From Chryseobacterium sp. FP211-J200 (GTDB lineage Bacteria > Bacteroidota > Bacteroidia > Flavobacteriales > Weeksellaceae): DNA of 64,000 nucleotides. Shown here one piece after another: positions 26,854 through 37,023 of the stretch. The notes under the pieces were generated by a model that was given only the letters and a program-made list of their open reading frames with translations, did no database searches and was not told where the DNA came from. The stretch lies in assembly GCF_001643375.1 (NCBI RefSeq), contig NZ_LSHB01000010.1:1-64000 (forward strand), in the 5' to 3' direction. Position 1 is the stretch's first letter. The number at the start of each line of letters is the position of its first letter. Both the position numbers and the translations under genes were made by a program.

Positions 26854-27372
26854 TTATTCTTCAGTTTTTTCTTCTGTAGAAGTTTCAGCAGCAGGCGTTT
26901 CTTCAACTTTAGCTTCAGTAGCTTCAACAGCAGCAGTTTCCTTTTTAGGAGCTGCAGTAGATCTTCTACTTCTTCTAGTTGTTTTCTTCTCTTCTGCATT
27001 TGGATTGTAGATCTCGTTGAAATCTACCAACTCGATCATTGCCATATCAGCAGCATCACCAAGTCTGAAACCAGTTTTGATGATTCTTGTGTAACCACCG
27101 TTTCTTTCAGCGATTTTAGGAGCTACAGTTCTGAACAATTCAGTCACAGCTTCTTTACTTTGTAGGTAAGAGAAAACTGTTCTTCTATTGTGCGTTGTAT
27201 CTTCTTTAGCTTTTGTAAGGAGTGGTTCCACGTAAACTCTTAAAGCTTTCGCTTTAGCAACAGTGGTGTTGATTCTTTTATGTTCAATTAGTGAACAAGC
27301 CATATTAGCAAGCATTGCTTTTCTATGAGGGGCTGTTCTCCCTAAGTGATTTATTTTTTTACCGTGTCTCAT
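26854..27372 (-). CDS. rplQ: Ribosomal protein L17
   Basis: The first 120 residues ([21 protein letters not shown], then [14 protein letters not shown]) are a standard bacterial L17 of the large subunit near the exit tunnel. A C-terminal tail of about 50 residues follows, basic first ([16 protein letters not shown]) and then alanine/glutamate-rich; the E. coli protein is only 127 residues long. It is the last gene of the cluster, 8 bases after rpoA, with a terminator after it. Confidence 0.97.
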   Translation of the reverse strand: MRHGKKINHLGRTAPHRKAMLANMACSLIEHKRINTTVAKAKALRVYVEPLLTKAKEDTTHNRRTVFSYLQSKEAVTELFRTVAPKIAERNGGYTRIIKTGFRLGDAADMAMIELVDFNEIYNPNAEEKKTTRRSRRSTAAPKKETAAVEATEAKVEETPAAETSTEEKTEE

Positions 27373-27380
27373 TGTAAGGA

Positions 27381-28376
27381 TTATTTATCAGCGTCTAACT
27401 TATATTTTGCAACATCAAACCCGAAATTAAGTCCTTTTGAGTGAACCAATTCTTCAAGTTCTGTTAAAGATTTTTTACCAAAATTTCTGAATTTCATCAA
27501 ATCAGATTTACTGAAAGATACCAATTCTCCAAGGGTTTCTACTTCAGCTGCTTTCAGACAGTTTAGGGCTCTTACAGAAAGATCCATATCTGCTAATTTT
27601 GACTTAAGAAGTTGTCTTGTGTGAAGGGTTTCTTCATCGTATTGGATAGAAGCTTTTACAGCTTCTGTCTCTAATGTGATTCTCTCATCGGAGAACAACA
27701 TAAAGTGATAGATCAAGATCTTAGAAGCTTCTGTTAAAGCATTCTGAGGAGTTATCGATCCATCAGTTTCAATATCCAATACTAATTTTTCGTAATCTGT
27801 TTTTTGCTCTACACGGTAATTTTCTATACTATATTGTACTTTCTTGATAGGTGTAAAGATAGAGTCGATAGCAATGGTCCCAACAGGCGCATTGTTTGAT
27901 TTGTTCTGATCAGACGGAACATATCCTCTTCCTTTTTCTACGTTGAAAGTAATTTCAAACGTTACGTCTTTAGCCAATGTTGCGATAACTAGATCTGGGT
28001 TAAGGATCTCGAAATTAACGATCGAGTCTCCTAGATCTCCAGCAGTTACTACTTCTTTTCCAGAGATCTTTGCAGTGATCTGCTCAGCACCTGGATTTTC
28101 AGTTTTTGCTTTAAGACGAAGTTGTTTAAGATTAAGAATGATTTCAGTAACATCTTCGATCACTCCTGGTATAGTTGAAAATTCGTGCTCTACGCCTTCT
28201 ATTTTGATAGATGAAATAGCATATCCTTCCAGAGAAGATAGTAAAACTCTTCTCAATGCATTACCGATTGTAAGCCCGAAACCTTGTTCAAGAGGTCTGA
28301 ATTCAAATTGACCTTTAAAATCAGTCGAGTTTAAAAGGATTACTTTATCGGGTTTTATAAATGTTAAAATTGCCAT
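27381..28376 (-). CDS. rpoA: RNA polymerase alpha subunit
   Basis: The 331-residue protein (ATG at 28376, [15 protein letters not shown]) has the N-terminal assembly domain ([28 protein letters not shown]) and a C-terminal domain (about 250-331) with [18 protein letters not shown] and [13 protein letters not shown], which contacts regulators and upstream DNA. It sits between rpsD and rplQ, the usual order. The in-frame start 5 codons earlier is unlikely. Confidence 0.98.
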   Translation of the reverse strand: MAILTFIKPDKVILLNSTDFKGQFEFRPLEQGFGLTIGNALRRVLLSSLEGYAISSIKIEGVEHEFSTIPGVIEDVTEIILNLKQLRLKAKTENPGAEQITAKISGKEVVTAGDLGDSIVNFEILNPDLVIATLAKDVTFEITFNVEKGRGYVPSDQNKSNNAPVGTIAIDSIFTPIKKVQYSIENYRVEQKTDYEKLVLDIETDGSITPQNALTEASKILIYHFMLFSDERITLETEAVKASIQYDEETLHTRQLLKSKLADMDLSVRALNCLKAAEVETLGELVSFSKSDLMKFRNFGKKSLTELEELVHSKGLNFGFDVAKYKLDADK

Positions 28377-28407
28377 AGTCTGGTTGAGCAAAAATTTGAA
28401 AAAATTA

Positions 28408-29016
28408 TTATTTAGAGTATAATTCGACGATTAACTGTTCTTTGATGTCCTCCGGAATCTGAATTCTCTCAGGAGCAGTCGTAAAAGTACCAGTTTTTTT
28501 CTCGTCATTGAATTGTAACCACTCATAATTTGCTTTGTAAGCTAGAGCGTCAGCAATTACTTCAAGAGATTTTGACTTCTCTCTGATTGCAATTACGTCA
28601 CCAGCTTTTAGCAAATAAGAAGGAATGTTTACTAGCTCTCCGTTCACAGTGATGTGTCTGTGAGAAACTAGTTGTCTTGCTCCAGCTCTGGTTTTAGCAA
28701 AACCTAATCTGAAAACGACGTTATCCAATCTTGATTCGCAAAGTTGCAATAGGACTTCACCTGTTACACCCTTACTTCTATGAGCTTTGTCGAAAAGGTT
28801 AGCAAATTGTTTCTCAAGAATACCGTACGTGTACTTAGCTTTTTGCTTTTCCATCAACTGTACTGCATACTCAGATTTCTTTGAGCCTCTTCTTTTGTTT
28901 GCACCGTGTTGTCCAGGTGGTTGATTTTTTCTTTTCTCGAAGTTTTTATCATCTCCGAAAATTGCTTGACCAAATTTTCTAGCAATTTTTGTTTTAGGGC
29001 CAATATATCTTGCCAT
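28408..29016 (-). CDS. rpsD: Ribosomal protein S4
   Basis: The 202-residue primary 16S-binding protein starts [17 protein letters not shown] and lacks the N-terminal zinc cysteines, so it is the C-minus form. The S4 RNA-binding domain ([32 protein letters not shown]) is intact. In other bacteria S4 represses its own operon; no leader structure is obvious here. Confidence 0.97.
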   Translation of the reverse strand: MARYIGPKTKIARKFGQAIFGDDKNFEKRKNQPPGQHGANKRRGSKKSEYAVQLMEKQKAKYTYGILEKQFANLFDKAHRSKGVTGEVLLQLCESRLDNVVFRLGFAKTRAGARQLVSHRHITVNGELVNIPSYLLKAGDVIAIREKSKSLEVIADALAYKANYEWLQFNDEKKTGTFTTAPERIQIPEDIKEQLIVELYSK

Positions 29017-29040
29017 TGTTTTAGATTTGAGGTTAAAAGA

Positions 29041-29430
29041 TTATACTCTTCTTCTTTTAGGTGGACGACATCCGTTGTGTGGCATAGGCGTCACGTCAAC
29101 GATCTCGCTTACTTCAATCCCTGAATTGTGAAGAGTTCTGATTGCAGACTCTCTACCAGCACCTGGACCTTTTACAAACACCTTAACTCTTCTAAGACCA
29201 GCTTCAAAAGCGACCTGAGAACAGTTTTCTGCAGCCATTTGAGCTGCGAATGGAGTATTCTTTTTAGAACCTCTGAAACCCATTTTACCGGCAGAAGCCC
29301 AAGAGATAACTTCTCCTGCTTTATTTGTTAAAGAAATGATGATGTTATTGAAAGAAGCTTGAATATGCGCTTCACCAATAGCCTCAACTTTTACTTTTCT
29401 TTTCTTAACTACTTTAGTTTGTTTTGCCAT
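29041..29430 (-). CDS. rpsK: Ribosomal protein S11
   Basis: This is a 129-residue platform protein of the 30S subunit. [42 protein letters not shown] and the C-terminal [11 protein letters not shown] are diagnostic. It lies between rpsM and rpsD with short gaps, as in most bacteria. Confidence 0.98.
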   Translation of the reverse strand: MAKQTKVVKKRKVKVEAIGEAHIQASFNNIIISLTNKAGEVISWASAGKMGFRGSKKNTPFAAQMAAENCSQVAFEAGLRRVKVFVKGPGAGRESAIRTLHNSGIEVSEIVDVTPMPHNGCRPPKRRRV

Positions 29431-29442
29431 AATTCCTAACGA

Positions 29443-29820
29443 TTATTTACTTGCTTTTTTCTTGTTAGCAACTGTTTTTCTCTTTCCTTTACGGGTTCTA
29501 GAGTTGTTTTTCGTTCTCTGGCCTCTTAAAGGTAGTCCTAGTCTGTGACGTATTCCTCGTTGGCATCCAATGTCCATCAATCGCTTGATGTTCAATTGCA
29601 CTTCAGAACGTAATTCTCCTTCAACTTTGATGTTGTCCAAGATATAAGTTCTGATTGCTGCCAATTCATCGTCATTCCATTCGTTGACTTTCTTGTCTTC
29701 GCTGATTCCAGCGCTTTTCAAAATTTCTGAAGCTGTTCTTCTTCCAACACCGTAGATGTAAGTAAGACCGATAACGCCTCTTTTGTTCTTTGGTAAATCA
29801 ATACCTGAAATTCTCGCCAT
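29443..29820 (-). CDS. rpsM: Ribosomal protein S13
   Basis: The 125-residue head protein contacts tRNA and the 50S B1 bridges. It begins [27 protein letters not shown], with the helix-two-turn-helix region and the basic C-terminal tail [24 protein letters not shown]. It follows rpmJ by 16 bases. Confidence 0.98.
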   Translation of the reverse strand: MARISGIDLPKNKRGVIGLTYIYGVGRRTASEILKSAGISEDKKVNEWNDDELAAIRTYILDNIKVEGELRSEVQLNIKRLMDIGCQRGIRHRLGLPLRGQRTKNNSRTRKGKRKTVANKKKASK

Positions 29821-29836
29821 AATTTAATTGCGGTTC

Positions 29837-29953
29837 TTAACCTTGTCTTTGTTTAAATTTAGGGTTCTTTTTGTTGATTACGAAAAGCACACCTTTTCTG
29901 CGTACAATCTTGCAATCAGCACTTCTTTTTTTGATAGATGCTCTAACCTTCAT
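29837..29953 (-). CDS. rpmJ: Ribosomal protein L36, zinc-free form
   Basis: The 38-residue protein begins [21 protein letters not shown] and ends NPKFKQRQG. Standard L36 uses three cysteines and a histidine to bind zinc; here only C14 remains and F33 replaces the histidine, so it is the zinc-independent (C-minus) type. The position between infA and rpsM is canonical. Confidence 0.95.
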   Translation of the reverse strand: MKVRASIKKRSADCKIVRRKGVLFVINKKNPKFKQRQG

Positions 29954-29963
29954 TTTGTTATTT

Positions 29964-30179
29964 TTAATATCTAAAAGTTATTCTCCCTTTAGTTAAGTCA
30001 TAAGGAGAGAGTTCGAGTCTTACCTTGTCTCCAGGTAAGAGTTTAATATAATGCATTCTCATTTTACCAGAAATATGGGCAATTAATACGTGCCCATTTT
30101 CTAGCTCTACACGGAACTGCGCATTCGAAAGTGCTTCCGTAATAACGCCGTCTTGTTCTATATGTTTCTGTTTAGCCAT
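29964..30179 (-). CDS. infA: Translation initiation factor IF-1
   Basis: The 71-residue OB-fold protein begins [32 protein letters not shown] and ends RITFRY, a standard IF-1 that binds the 30S A site during initiation. It sits between secY and rpmJ. Eight bases separate it from secY. Confidence 0.98.
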   Translation of the reverse strand: MAKQKHIEQDGVITEALSNAQFRVELENGHVLIAHISGKMRMHYIKLLPGDKVRLELSPYDLTKGRITFRY

Positions 30180-30187
30180 TTATTCTC

Positions 30188-31567
30188 TTAAAGGTTTGAT
30201 GATCTTGATAATTTAGATTGCATCAACCCATCATAATGATGGTTCAGCAGATATGTGTTAATTTGCTGAACGGTATCTAGGATAACGCCCACCATGATCA
30301 ACAACGATGTTCCCCCAAAAAATAGGGCAAATCTATCTGTCTGAACAAACGCTCCATGCACTACTGCCGGAAGGACTGCAAAGATAGATAAAAAAATTGC
30401 ACCTGGCAAGGTTATCTTGGATAAAATATCATCCAGGTAATCAGCCGTTTCTTTTCCGGGTCTTACTTTCGGGATCAACCCACCATTACGCTTTAGATCA
30501 TCAGCCATCTGATTTACAGGAATGGTAATTGCCGTATAGAAAAATGAGAAAATTATAATTAGTAACGCAAACAATACATTGTACTGCCAGCTAAAAACAT
30601 TTTTGAATCCTGCCAAAAACGTATTGGATTCGTCAACTTTTGTAAGTAATCCTGGAACAAACATCAATGCTTGTGCAAAGATGATCGGCATTACACCTGC
30701 AGCATTCACCTTCAAGGGGATCCATTGTCTGGCTCCATCCATCAAGTTTCTGCTTACACCACCTCTTGCTTGGGCTCTACTTACATATTGGATAGGAATC
30801 TTTCTTACTGCAACTGACAATACAATCGCCAAAAGTACTACCAATAACCAGAAAATAATCTCCACCAAAATCATGATGCTTCCCAATCCACCTTTACCGT
30901 TCTGTGTTAAAACTTCTTGATAAAAAGCTGTTGGAAGGTCCGCAAGGATACCAACCATGATCAAAATAGAAATACCATTACCAATTCCTTTGTCCGTAAT
31001 CTTCTCTCCCAACCACATTGCAAATACAGAACCTGCTACCAGGATAATGATACTTGGCAGCCAGAACATTACCGAGTTTGGATCGATGTAATATGCTGTT
31101 GCAAATTGTGAATAAGGTAAGAAAAACTGCGTGACCGATGTCAAATAAGAAGGTGCCTGTACAAGGCAAACCCCGATAGTTAACCATCGTGTGATCTGGT
31201 TCAAAGTGTTTCTTCCACTTTCTCCGTCTTTCTGTAACTTCTGAAGGTAAGGGATCGCCATACCCATCAGCTGTACAATGATCGACGCAGAGATATATGG
31301 CATAATTCCCAATGCCATGATAGAAGCACGGCTAAATGCTCCACCAGTGAAAGAAGACAATAAGCCCAAAAGGCCGGCACCTTGTTGGTTCCCGCCTTGG
31401 TTTTGATAATGTTGTAGTAAGTTTCCTACTTCTGCAGTGTTGATCGCAGGAAGAGAAACATACGATGCGAATCTATACACAAGGACCAAAGAAAGCGTCA
31501 AGAGAATTTTATCTCTAAGCTCTTTTAGACTCCAAATGTTTTTGAGTGTTTGTATAAATTCTTTCAT
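30188..31567 (-). CDS. secY: Preprotein translocase channel SecY
   Basis: The 459-residue protein has ten predicted membrane helices. The plug region (LSSFTGGAFSRASIMALGIMPYISASI) and the cytoplasmic loop ISRAQARGG-like segment (YVSRAQARGG) plus RPGKETADYL are typical. It forms the Sec channel with SecE and SecG encoded elsewhere. It is embedded in the ribosomal operon between rplO and infA, the usual place. Confidence 0.97.
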   Translation of the reverse strand: MKEFIQTLKNIWSLKELRDKILLTLSLVLVYRFASYVSLPAINTAEVGNLLQHYQNQGGNQQGAGLLGLLSSFTGGAFSRASIMALGIMPYISASIIVQLMGMAIPYLQKLQKDGESGRNTLNQITRWLTIGVCLVQAPSYLTSVTQFFLPYSQFATAYYIDPNSVMFWLPSIIILVAGSVFAMWLGEKITDKGIGNGISILIMVGILADLPTAFYQEVLTQNGKGGLGSIMILVEIIFWLLVVLLAIVLSVAVRKIPIQYVSRAQARGGVSRNLMDGARQWIPLKVNAAGVMPIIFAQALMFVPGLLTKVDESNTFLAGFKNVFSWQYNVLFALLIIIFSFFYTAITIPVNQMADDLKRNGGLIPKVRPGKETADYLDDILSKITLPGAIFLSIFAVLPAVVHGAFVQTDRFALFFGGTSLLIMVGVILDTVQQINTYLLNHHYDGLMQSKLSRSSNL

Positions 31568-31577
31568 TAGTTAATAA

Positions 31578-32027
31578 TTAAAGAGTAATTGCTTTACCTC
31601 CAGCTTTGTTGATCGCTTCTTCAGCAGATTTAGTAAATTTGTCAGCAGAGATAGAAACACAAGATTTCAAATCACCTCTTCCTAATATTTTTACTAATTC
31701 GTTTTTAGATGCAAGACCGTTTTCTACCAATACTTCTCTAGTGATCTCACCAGTGATGTTTTTAGTATCGATCAAAGTTTGGATCGTATCAAGATTGATT
31801 GCTCTGAACTCTTTTCTATTAACGTTTTTGAAACCAAATTTTGGTAATCTTCTTTGCAAAGGCATCTGTCCACCTTCGAAACCGATCTTCTGAGAATAAC
31901 CAGCTCTAGCTTTTTGACCTTTATGTCCTTTTGTTGAAGTACCACCGTATCCACTTCCCTGACCTCTACCAATTCTTTTTGTGCTGAATGTAGAACCAGT
32001 TGACGGTTTTAAGTTATTTAAATTCAT
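31578..32027 (-). CDS. rplO: Ribosomal protein L15
   Basis: The 149-residue protein starts at 32027 (MNLNNLKPSTGSTFSTKRIGRGQGSGYGGTSTKGHKGQKAR), the glycine-rich N-terminal extension that reaches into 23S rRNA. An in-frame start at 32102 would add 25 unlike residues and is rejected. It lies between rpmD and secY. Confidence 0.97.
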   Translation of the reverse strand: MNLNNLKPSTGSTFSTKRIGRGQGSGYGGTSTKGHKGQKARAGYSQKIGFEGGQMPLQRRLPKFGFKNVNRKEFRAINLDTIQTLIDTKNITGEITREVLVENGLASKNELVKILGRGDLKSCVSISADKFTKSAEEAINKAGGKAITL

Positions 32028-32111
32028 TGTTGTATTGAATATTATGAGATTAAAAGATTGAGGTTTGAGATCGAAGACCAAGTCTCCAATCTCGTCTCTC
32101 ATTATCTATTA

Positions 32112-32288
32112 TTATTTTTGAACTTCTAATAAGTGGCTTACAGCAGCTATCATTCCTAAGATGGAAGGTGTAGCTTCGTGCTCTACTACTTGGTGAAGTT
32201 TTTTGAATCCTAAAGCTTCAAGCGTTCTCTTTTGGGTCTTAGATCTATTAATAGCGCTTCTAACTTGTTTTACTTTGATTGTTGCCAT
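32112..32288 (-). CDS. rpmD: Ribosomal protein L30
   Basis: The 58-residue protein MATIKVKQVRSAINRSKTQK...LLEVQK is a small 50S protein of the usual length. The GFKKLHQVVEHEATPSILGMI segment is typical. It lies 11 bases after rpsE on the minus strand and 84 bases before rplO. Confidence 0.95.
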   Translation of the reverse strand: MATIKVKQVRSAINRSKTQKRTLEALGFKKLHQVVEHEATPSILGMIAAVSHLLEVQK

Positions 32289-32299
32289 TATTATATTTA

Positions 32300-32818
32300 T
32301 TAACCGTTAAACACTTTATCTAAAGAAACTCCTCTCATTCTTGCGATCTCTTCTGGTCTTCTGATGTCCAACAATGCGTTGAAAGTAGCTTTCACAACAT
32401 TGTGCGGGTTAGAAGAACCTTTAGATTTTGACAATACATCGTGTACACCTGCAGATTCTAGTACTGCACGTACTGCACCACCAGCGATAAGTCCTGTACC
32501 GTGAGACGCAGGTCTCAAGAAGATATCAGCACCACCGTATCTTGCAGAAGTCTGGTGAGGGATTGTATGGTTGATCACAGGCACTTTCACTAAGTTTTTC
32601 TTAGCATCTTCTACAGCTTTCGCAATTGCAGAAGCAACTTCTTTAGATTTACCTAGTCCGTAACCGATGATCCCGTCTTCGTTTCCTACAACAACAATTG
32701 CAGAAAATCCGAAAGCTCTACCACCTTTGGTTACTTTAGTTACTCTGTTAACATCAACTAGACGATCTTTTAATTCTAATCCTCCAGGTTTAACTCTTTC
32801 TATATTACTATCTACCAT
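32300..32818 (-). CDS. rpsE: Ribosomal protein S5
   Basis: The protein (172 residues from the ATG at 32818) has the double-stranded RNA-binding N-terminal domain ([30 protein letters not shown]) and the C-terminal domain with [18 protein letters not shown]. It helps keep decoding accuracy. An upstream in-frame start would overlap rplR and is not used. Confidence 0.97.
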   Translation of the reverse strand: MVDSNIERVKPGGLELKDRLVDVNRVTKVTKGGRAFGFSAIVVVGNEDGIIGYGLGKSKEVASAIAKAVEDAKKNLVKVPVINHTIPHQTSARYGGADIFLRPASHGTGLIAGGAVRAVLESAGVHDVLSKSKGSSNPHNVVKATFNALLDIRRPEEIARMRGVSLDKVFNG

Positions 32819-32837
32819 GTTTTCTGAATTTTTAAAA

Positions 32838-33191
32838 TTAGAATTTAAGACCAGCTTCTCTAGCACCGTCAGCAAGAGCTTTCACTCTCCCGTGGTACAC
32901 GAATCCGTTTCTGTCAAATACAATATTCTCGATACCAGCTGCTTTTGCTTTTTCAGCAATTGCTTTACCTACTGCTGTAGATACTTCTGTTTTTGTACCC
33001 TTAGCGTCTACTCCTTTATCTCTAGAGGAAGCAGATACTAATGTTTTACCTTCTTTATCATCTACTAATTGTGCGTAGATCTCTTTATTACTTTTGAATA
33101 CAGACAATCTTGGTAATGCAGCAGATCCTGAGATCTTACCTCTTACTCTTCTTTTGATTCTGTTTCTCTTCTCAACTTTTGTTAATGCCAT
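32838..33191 (-). CDS. rplR: Ribosomal protein L18
   Basis: The 117-residue 5S rRNA-binding protein starts [22 protein letters not shown] and ends [21 protein letters not shown], both conserved. With L5 it forms the central protuberance. Neighbours are rplF and rpsE. Confidence 0.97.
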   Translation of the reverse strand: MALTKVEKRNRIKRRVRGKISGSAALPRLSVFKSNKEIYAQLVDDKEGKTLVSASSRDKGVDAKGTKTEVSTAVGKAIAEKAKAAGIENIVFDRNGFVYHGRVKALADGAREAGLKF

Positions 33192-33202
33192 TTTCTTAAA
33201 TT

Positions 33203-33748
33203 TTATGCAGATTTACCGGCTTTTCTTCTAATGATTTCACCTACGAACCTAACACCTTTTCCTTTGTACGGCTCAGGCTTTCTGAAAGATCTGATCTTTG
33301 CAGCCACCATTCCAAGAAGTTGATTATCGTAAGAAGATAATGTAACGATCGGGTTTTTCCCTTTTTCAGTCAATGTTTCTAGTACCACTTCTTTTGGAAG
33401 TTCTAGAACGATACCGTGAGAAAATCCAAGAGCCAATTCTAATCTTTGACCGTTGTGAGATGCTCTGTATCCAACTCCTACCAATTCTAATTTCTTAGTA
33501 AATCCTGTAGTAGTACCAACAATCATGTTGTTGACAAGCGCGCGGTACAAACCGTGAAGCGCTTTGTGTTCTTTTGAGTCAGAAGGTCGGCTGAACGTAA
33601 GTACGCCGTCTTCTTGTGTGAAGGTAATCCCTCCTGTAAGTTCCTGGATCAATTCGCCCTTTGGACCTTTAACTGTTACAACGTTATCTTTTTGAGAGAT
33701 TGTAACACCAGCAGGAACTTCTATAATTGCTTTACCAATTCTTGACAT
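33203..33748 (-). CDS. rplF: Ribosomal protein L6
   Basis: The 181-residue protein [33 protein letters not shown] shows the two repeated L6 domains and the conserved end [13 protein letters not shown], located near the sarcin-ricin loop and factor-binding site. It lies 18 bases from rpsH and 11 from rplR. Confidence 0.98.
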   Translation of the reverse strand: MSRIGKAIIEVPAGVTISQKDNVVTVKGPKGELIQELTGGITFTQEDGVLTFSRPSDSKEHKALHGLYRALVNNMIVGTTTGFTKKLELVGVGYRASHNGQRLELALGFSHGIVLELPKEVVLETLTEKGKNPIVTLSSYDNQLLGMVAAKIRSFRKPEPYKGKGVRFVGEIIRRKAGKSA

Positions 33749-33766
33749 TTTCCTTGTTTTAAAAAA

Positions 33767-34165
33767 TTAATATACGTAGCAAATTACTTCACCTCCTACT
33801 TTCTCTTGTCTCGCTTTTTTATCTGTCATTACTCCTCTAGAAGTAGAGATAATAGCTACACCTAGTCCGTTAAGTACTCTTGGAAGTTCTGTAGAACCCT
33901 TGTACTGTCTTAGACCTGGTCTAGAAGCTCTTTGGATAGACTTGATAGCCGGCTTGCTAGTTTGCTTGTCGTACTTAAGAGCGATCTTGATTGTTCCTTG
34001 AACCGCGCTTTCCTCGAACTTGTAGTTCAAGATGTAACCTTGGTCAAAAAGAATTTTCGTAAGCTCTTTTTTGATTTTTGATGCAGGAATTTCCACCACT
34101 TTGTGGCCTGCGCTTTGTGCGTTCCTTACTCTTGTTAGGAAATCTGAAATTGGATCTGTTACCAT
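33767..34165 (-). CDS. rpsH: Ribosomal protein S8
   Basis: The 132-residue protein begins MVTDPISDFLTRVRNAQ and contains STSRGVMTDKKARQEKVGGEVICYVY, the conserved RNA-binding C-terminus. In E. coli S8 represses the spc operon. Here it is preceded by a 347-base gap that separates it from rpsN, so its expression may be set separately. Confidence 0.98.
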   Translation of the reverse strand: MVTDPISDFLTRVRNAQSAGHKVVEIPASKIKKELTKILFDQGYILNYKFEESAVQGTIKIALKYDKQTSKPAIKSIQRASRPGLRQYKGSTELPRVLNGLGVAIISTSRGVMTDKKARQEKVGGEVICYVY

Positions 34166-34512
34166 TTCTTTGTTTTAAATTATTGGTTAATGACAATCAG
34201 TATTGAAAAGACTTGAAGATTAAAGATATATGGATCCGAATATTTCTTTGCCTGATCTCTTTACCTTCAGTATCTCAACAACTTAATTGTCACTTTGATT
34301 TTCTTAATTTCATTTTATTCTAATAAACAAAGTCAAAAAGAATAATAGTCACCCAGAGAAATAATGATTTTCTGAGCGGGTGCAAAAGTACAAAAAAAAT
34401 TAATACTATTTATTTTTTTCTTTGCCCTTAAGTCCTTTCGATTTATCCTCTATTTATTAAAATACAGCTGACTTATAAAAATATAGAAGTCAGCTGTAAA
34501 AATTTTAATTGC
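34166..34512 (-). other. Gap inside the spc operon with a hairpin and a -7-like box
   Basis: Reading leftward from rpsN, a perfect hairpin (TACAGCTGACTT/AAGTCAGCTGTA, 34464-34499) follows 13 bases after the stop, then AT-rich sequence. At 34383-34390 there is a TACTTTTG box (plus strand CAAAAGTA) that matches TAnnTTTG and shares the following GCACCC with the rpsL promoter. A -33 TTG is not present at the usual spacing. The rest shows nothing identifiable. It could hold an attenuator and a secondary promoter for rpsH onward. Confidence 0.5.
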
Positions 34513-34782
34513 TTACCAACTAGCTTTTTTCACGCCTGGGATAAGTCCGTTGTTTGCCATTTCTCTGAAAGTTACTCTGGAAATTCCGAATGTTCTCATA
34601 TATCCTCTTGGTCTTCCTGTCAATTTACATCTGTTGTGTAATCTTACAGGAGAAGCATTTTTAGGTAACTTCTGTAATGCATCATAATCTCCAGCTTCTT
34701 TCAAAGCTTTTCTTTTTTCAGCATATTTCGCTACAGTAGCTTCTCTTTTGCGCTCACGCGCTTTCATTGATTCTTTAGCCAT
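34513..34782 (-). CDS. rpsN: Ribosomal protein S14, zinc-free form
   Basis: The 89-residue protein [76 protein letters not shown] is an S14 of the longer, zinc-independent type: the CxxC pairs of the short form are absent and one cysteine remains. It follows rplE by 3 bases and is followed by the hairpin-bearing gap before rpsH. Confidence 0.97.
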   Translation of the reverse strand: MAKESMKARERKREATVAKYAEKRKALKEAGDYDALQKLPKNASPVRLHNRCKLTGRPRGYMRTFGISRVTFREMANNGLIPGVKKASW

Positions 34783-34785
34783 TTC

Positions 34786-35337
34786 TTAGTTCTTTTTGAA
34801 CGGTAAACCGAAGTGCGTTAATAATGATTTTGCTTCTTTGTCAGTTTTCGCAGTTGTAACGAAAGTGATGTCCATCCCTTGGATTTTCTTCACTTTGTCA
34901 ATTACGATCTCTGGGAAGATAATCTGCTCAGTGATCCCCAAGTTATAATTACCTCTACCGTCGAAACCATCAGCTTTGATACCAGAAAAATCTCTAATTC
35001 TTGGTAGTGCAGAAGATGTCAATCTGTCTAAGAATTCATACATTTTATCAGCTCTAAGAGTTACTCTAGCTCCGATCGGCATTCCTTTTCTTAGTTTGAA
35101 AGCAGCTTCATCCTTTTTAGATAAAGTACCTACAGCTTTTTGTCCAGTGATTGCAGTCAATTCTTCTACAGCATAATCCACGATCTTTTTATCTTGAACA
35201 GCTGCACCAAGTCCTTGGCTGACAACGATCTTTAATAATTTAGGAACCTGCATTACAGATTTGTACCCAAATTCTTCCATCATTGCAGGAACAATTGTGT
35301 CTTTATATTGTTGTTTTGGTCTTACTATATATTCCAT
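34786..35337 (-). CDS. rplE: Ribosomal protein L5
   Basis: The 183-residue 5S rRNA-binding protein shows [32 protein letters not shown] and the conserved [32 protein letters not shown]. It contacts S13 across the subunit interface. The order rplX-rplE-rpsN is standard. Confidence 0.98.
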   Translation of the reverse strand: MEYIVRPKQQYKDTIVPAMMEEFGYKSVMQVPKLLKIVVSQGLGAAVQDKKIVDYAVEELTAITGQKAVGTLSKKDEAAFKLRKGMPIGARVTLRADKMYEFLDRLTSSALPRIRDFSGIKADGFDGRGNYNLGITEQIIFPEIVIDKVKKIQGMDITFVTTAKTDKEAKSLLTHFGLPFKKN

Positions 35338-35349
35338 CGTAAATTTTAA

Positions 35350-35670
35350 TTATAAAGTTTCTCCAGTAGTTTTAGCTACTCTTACTTTTTTGTCTCCTTC
35401 TACTTTGGTTCCAGTCTTGGTAGCTTTCCCGTCTTTGTCAACAAGTGCTACGTTTGAAATGTGTAAAGAAGCTTCTTTTTCAACAATTCCACCTTGAGGG
35501 TTAGAAGCAGACGGCTTAACGTGTTTTTTCACGATGTTGATACCTGCAACGATCACTCTTGGATCTTTACCTTCTTTTCTGATTACTTCAAGAACTTCAC
35601 CTTTGCTACCTTTATTTTTTCCAGTAGTTACCAGTACGTTGTCTCCTCTTTTTATTTTAACTTTTGTCAT
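35350..35670 (-). CDS. rplX: Ribosomal protein L24
   Basis: The 106-residue assembly-initiator protein has an N-terminal KOW motif (IKRGDNVLVTTGKNKGSKGEVLEVI) and NIVKKHVKPS. The lysine-rich C-terminus is ordinary. It lies between rplN and rplE. Confidence 0.97.
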   Translation of the reverse strand: MTKVKIKRGDNVLVTTGKNKGSKGEVLEVIRKEGKDPRVIVAGINIVKKHVKPSASNPQGGIVEKEASLHISNVALVDKDGKATKTGTKVEGDKKVRVAKTTGETL

Positions 35671-35689
35671 TTTTTCTAAAATTTTAAAA

Positions 35690-36058
35690 TTAAAGTACTT
35701 CAGGAGCTAATGAAATAACCTTCATATATTCTTTGTCTCTCAACTCACGAGCAACCGGTCCGAAAACACGTGTTCCTCTCATCTCTCCTCCAGCGTTTAG
35801 CAAAACACAAGCGTTGTCTTCGAATTTGATGTATGAACCATCTTTTCTTCTAACTGCTTTTTTAGTTCTTACTACTACCGCTTTAGATACTTGACCTTTT
35901 TTTGCGTTTCCTGATGGTGTAGAATCTTTGATAGTCACTACAATTTTATCACCAACAGAAGCATATCTTCTTCTAGTACCACCTAGAACTCTGATCACTA
36001 GTACTTCTTTAGCACCTGTGTTATCAGCAACTTTTAATCTTGATTCGGTTTGTAACAT
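35690..36058 (-). CDS. rplN: Ribosomal protein L14
   Basis: The 122-residue protein [44 protein letters not shown] is a textbook L14, at the subunit interface near L19. Its ATG shares one base with the rpsQ stop, indicating coupling. Confidence 0.98.
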   Translation of the reverse strand: MLQTESRLKVADNTGAKEVLVIRVLGGTRRRYASVGDKIVVTIKDSTPSGNAKKGQVSKAVVVRTKKAVRRKDGSYIKFEDNACVLLNAGGEMRGTRVFGPVARELRDKEYMKVISLAPEVL

Positions 36059-36312
36059 TATTTAGCTTTTTCTATGATTCTTACTAATCTCCATCTTTTG
36101 CTTTTACTCAAAGGTCTAGTTTCTGTGATCAAAACTGTATCGCCCTCTGTGCACTCGTTGTTCTCATCGTGTGCAGTATATTTTTTCGTTTTCAAAACGA
36201 ATTTACCGTACATTGGATGTTTTACTCTCGTAGTTTCACTAACAACAATAGTCTTTTCCATTTTATTGCTGGAAACTATTCCGATTCTTTCTTTTCTTAA
36301 ATTTCTGTCCAT
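36058..36312 (-). CDS. rpsQ: Ribosomal protein S17
   Basis: The 84-residue OB-fold protein has [33 protein letters not shown] and ends [16 protein letters not shown], both diagnostic. It lies between rpmC and rplN, sharing one base with the latter. Confidence 0.98.
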   Translation of the reverse strand: MDRNLRKERIGIVSSNKMEKTIVVSETTRVKHPMYGKFVLKTKKYTAHDENNECTEGDTVLITETRPLSKSKRWRLVRIIEKAK

Positions 36313-36324
36313 TGTAAAAAGGAA

Positions 36325-36510
36325 TTATTGTTTGTTAGTTAACTCTGTGTTAAGTCTTGCGATTGATTTTCTCAAATCTCTGATTAAGATCGGATTCTCA
36401 AGTGGACTGATCTTGTGAGCTATCTTCGTTTTTGCGTAGTTAACTTTAGCTTCAGCCAATTGGTTTTGTAAATCCTCTTTGCTTAAATTTTTGATGTCAG
36501 CGTTTTTCAT
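36325..36510 (-). CDS. rpmC: Ribosomal protein L29
   Basis: The 61-residue two-helix protein MKNADIKNLSKEDLQNQLAEAKVNYAKTK...RDLRKSIARLNTELTNKQ is an ordinary L29 at the tunnel exit. It follows rplP by 11 bases. Confidence 0.96.
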   Translation of the reverse strand: MKNADIKNLSKEDLQNQLAEAKVNYAKTKIAHKISPLENPILIRDLRKSIARLNTELTNKQ

Positions 36511-36521
36511 TTTAATAGAGA

Positions 36522-36947
36522 TTATAGAGGTTTAACAAAATCATTAGCAACTACGAACTTGGTAACGATTGGTAACTTTTGAGCAGCAAGCCTAAGAGCT
36601 TCTTTTGCTACTTCGTAAGGTACACCACCAACTTCGAACATAATTTTACCAGGTTTCACTACGGCTACCCAATATTCTACAGCACCTTTACCTTTACCCA
36701 TCCTTACTTCGGCTGGTTTTTTAGTAATAGGCTTGTCTGGGAATATTTTGATCCATAACTGACCCTCTCTTTTCATATATCTTGTCGCAGCGATACGAGC
36801 TGCTTCAATTTGTCTTGCAGTAATCCAAGCTCCTTCAGTAGCTTTGATCCCGAAAGTTCCGTAAGCGAGTTGATTCCCTCTTTGGGCAATCCCCTTCATC
36901 TTCATCTTATGAACTCTACGGAATTTGGTTCTTTTTGGTTGTAACAT
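36522..36947 (-). CDS. rplP: Ribosomal protein L16
   Basis: The 141-residue protein [36 protein letters not shown] with [21 protein letters not shown]-like core is L16, which helps position A-site tRNA. The gap of 76 bases to rpsC is longer than most in this operon but has no visible signal. Confidence 0.97.
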   Translation of the reverse strand: MLQPKRTKFRRVHKMKMKGIAQRGNQLAYGTFGIKATEGAWITARQIEAARIAATRYMKREGQLWIKIFPDKPITKKPAEVRMGKGKGAVEYWVAVVKPGKIMFEVGGVPYEVAKEALRLAAQKLPIVTKFVVANDFVKPL

Positions 36948-37023
36948 AATTTTAAATTTTAGATTTTAGAATTTAGATTTTAAAAAAGTAACGGTCATTT
37001 AAAAACTGGCCTCTAAAATTTTA

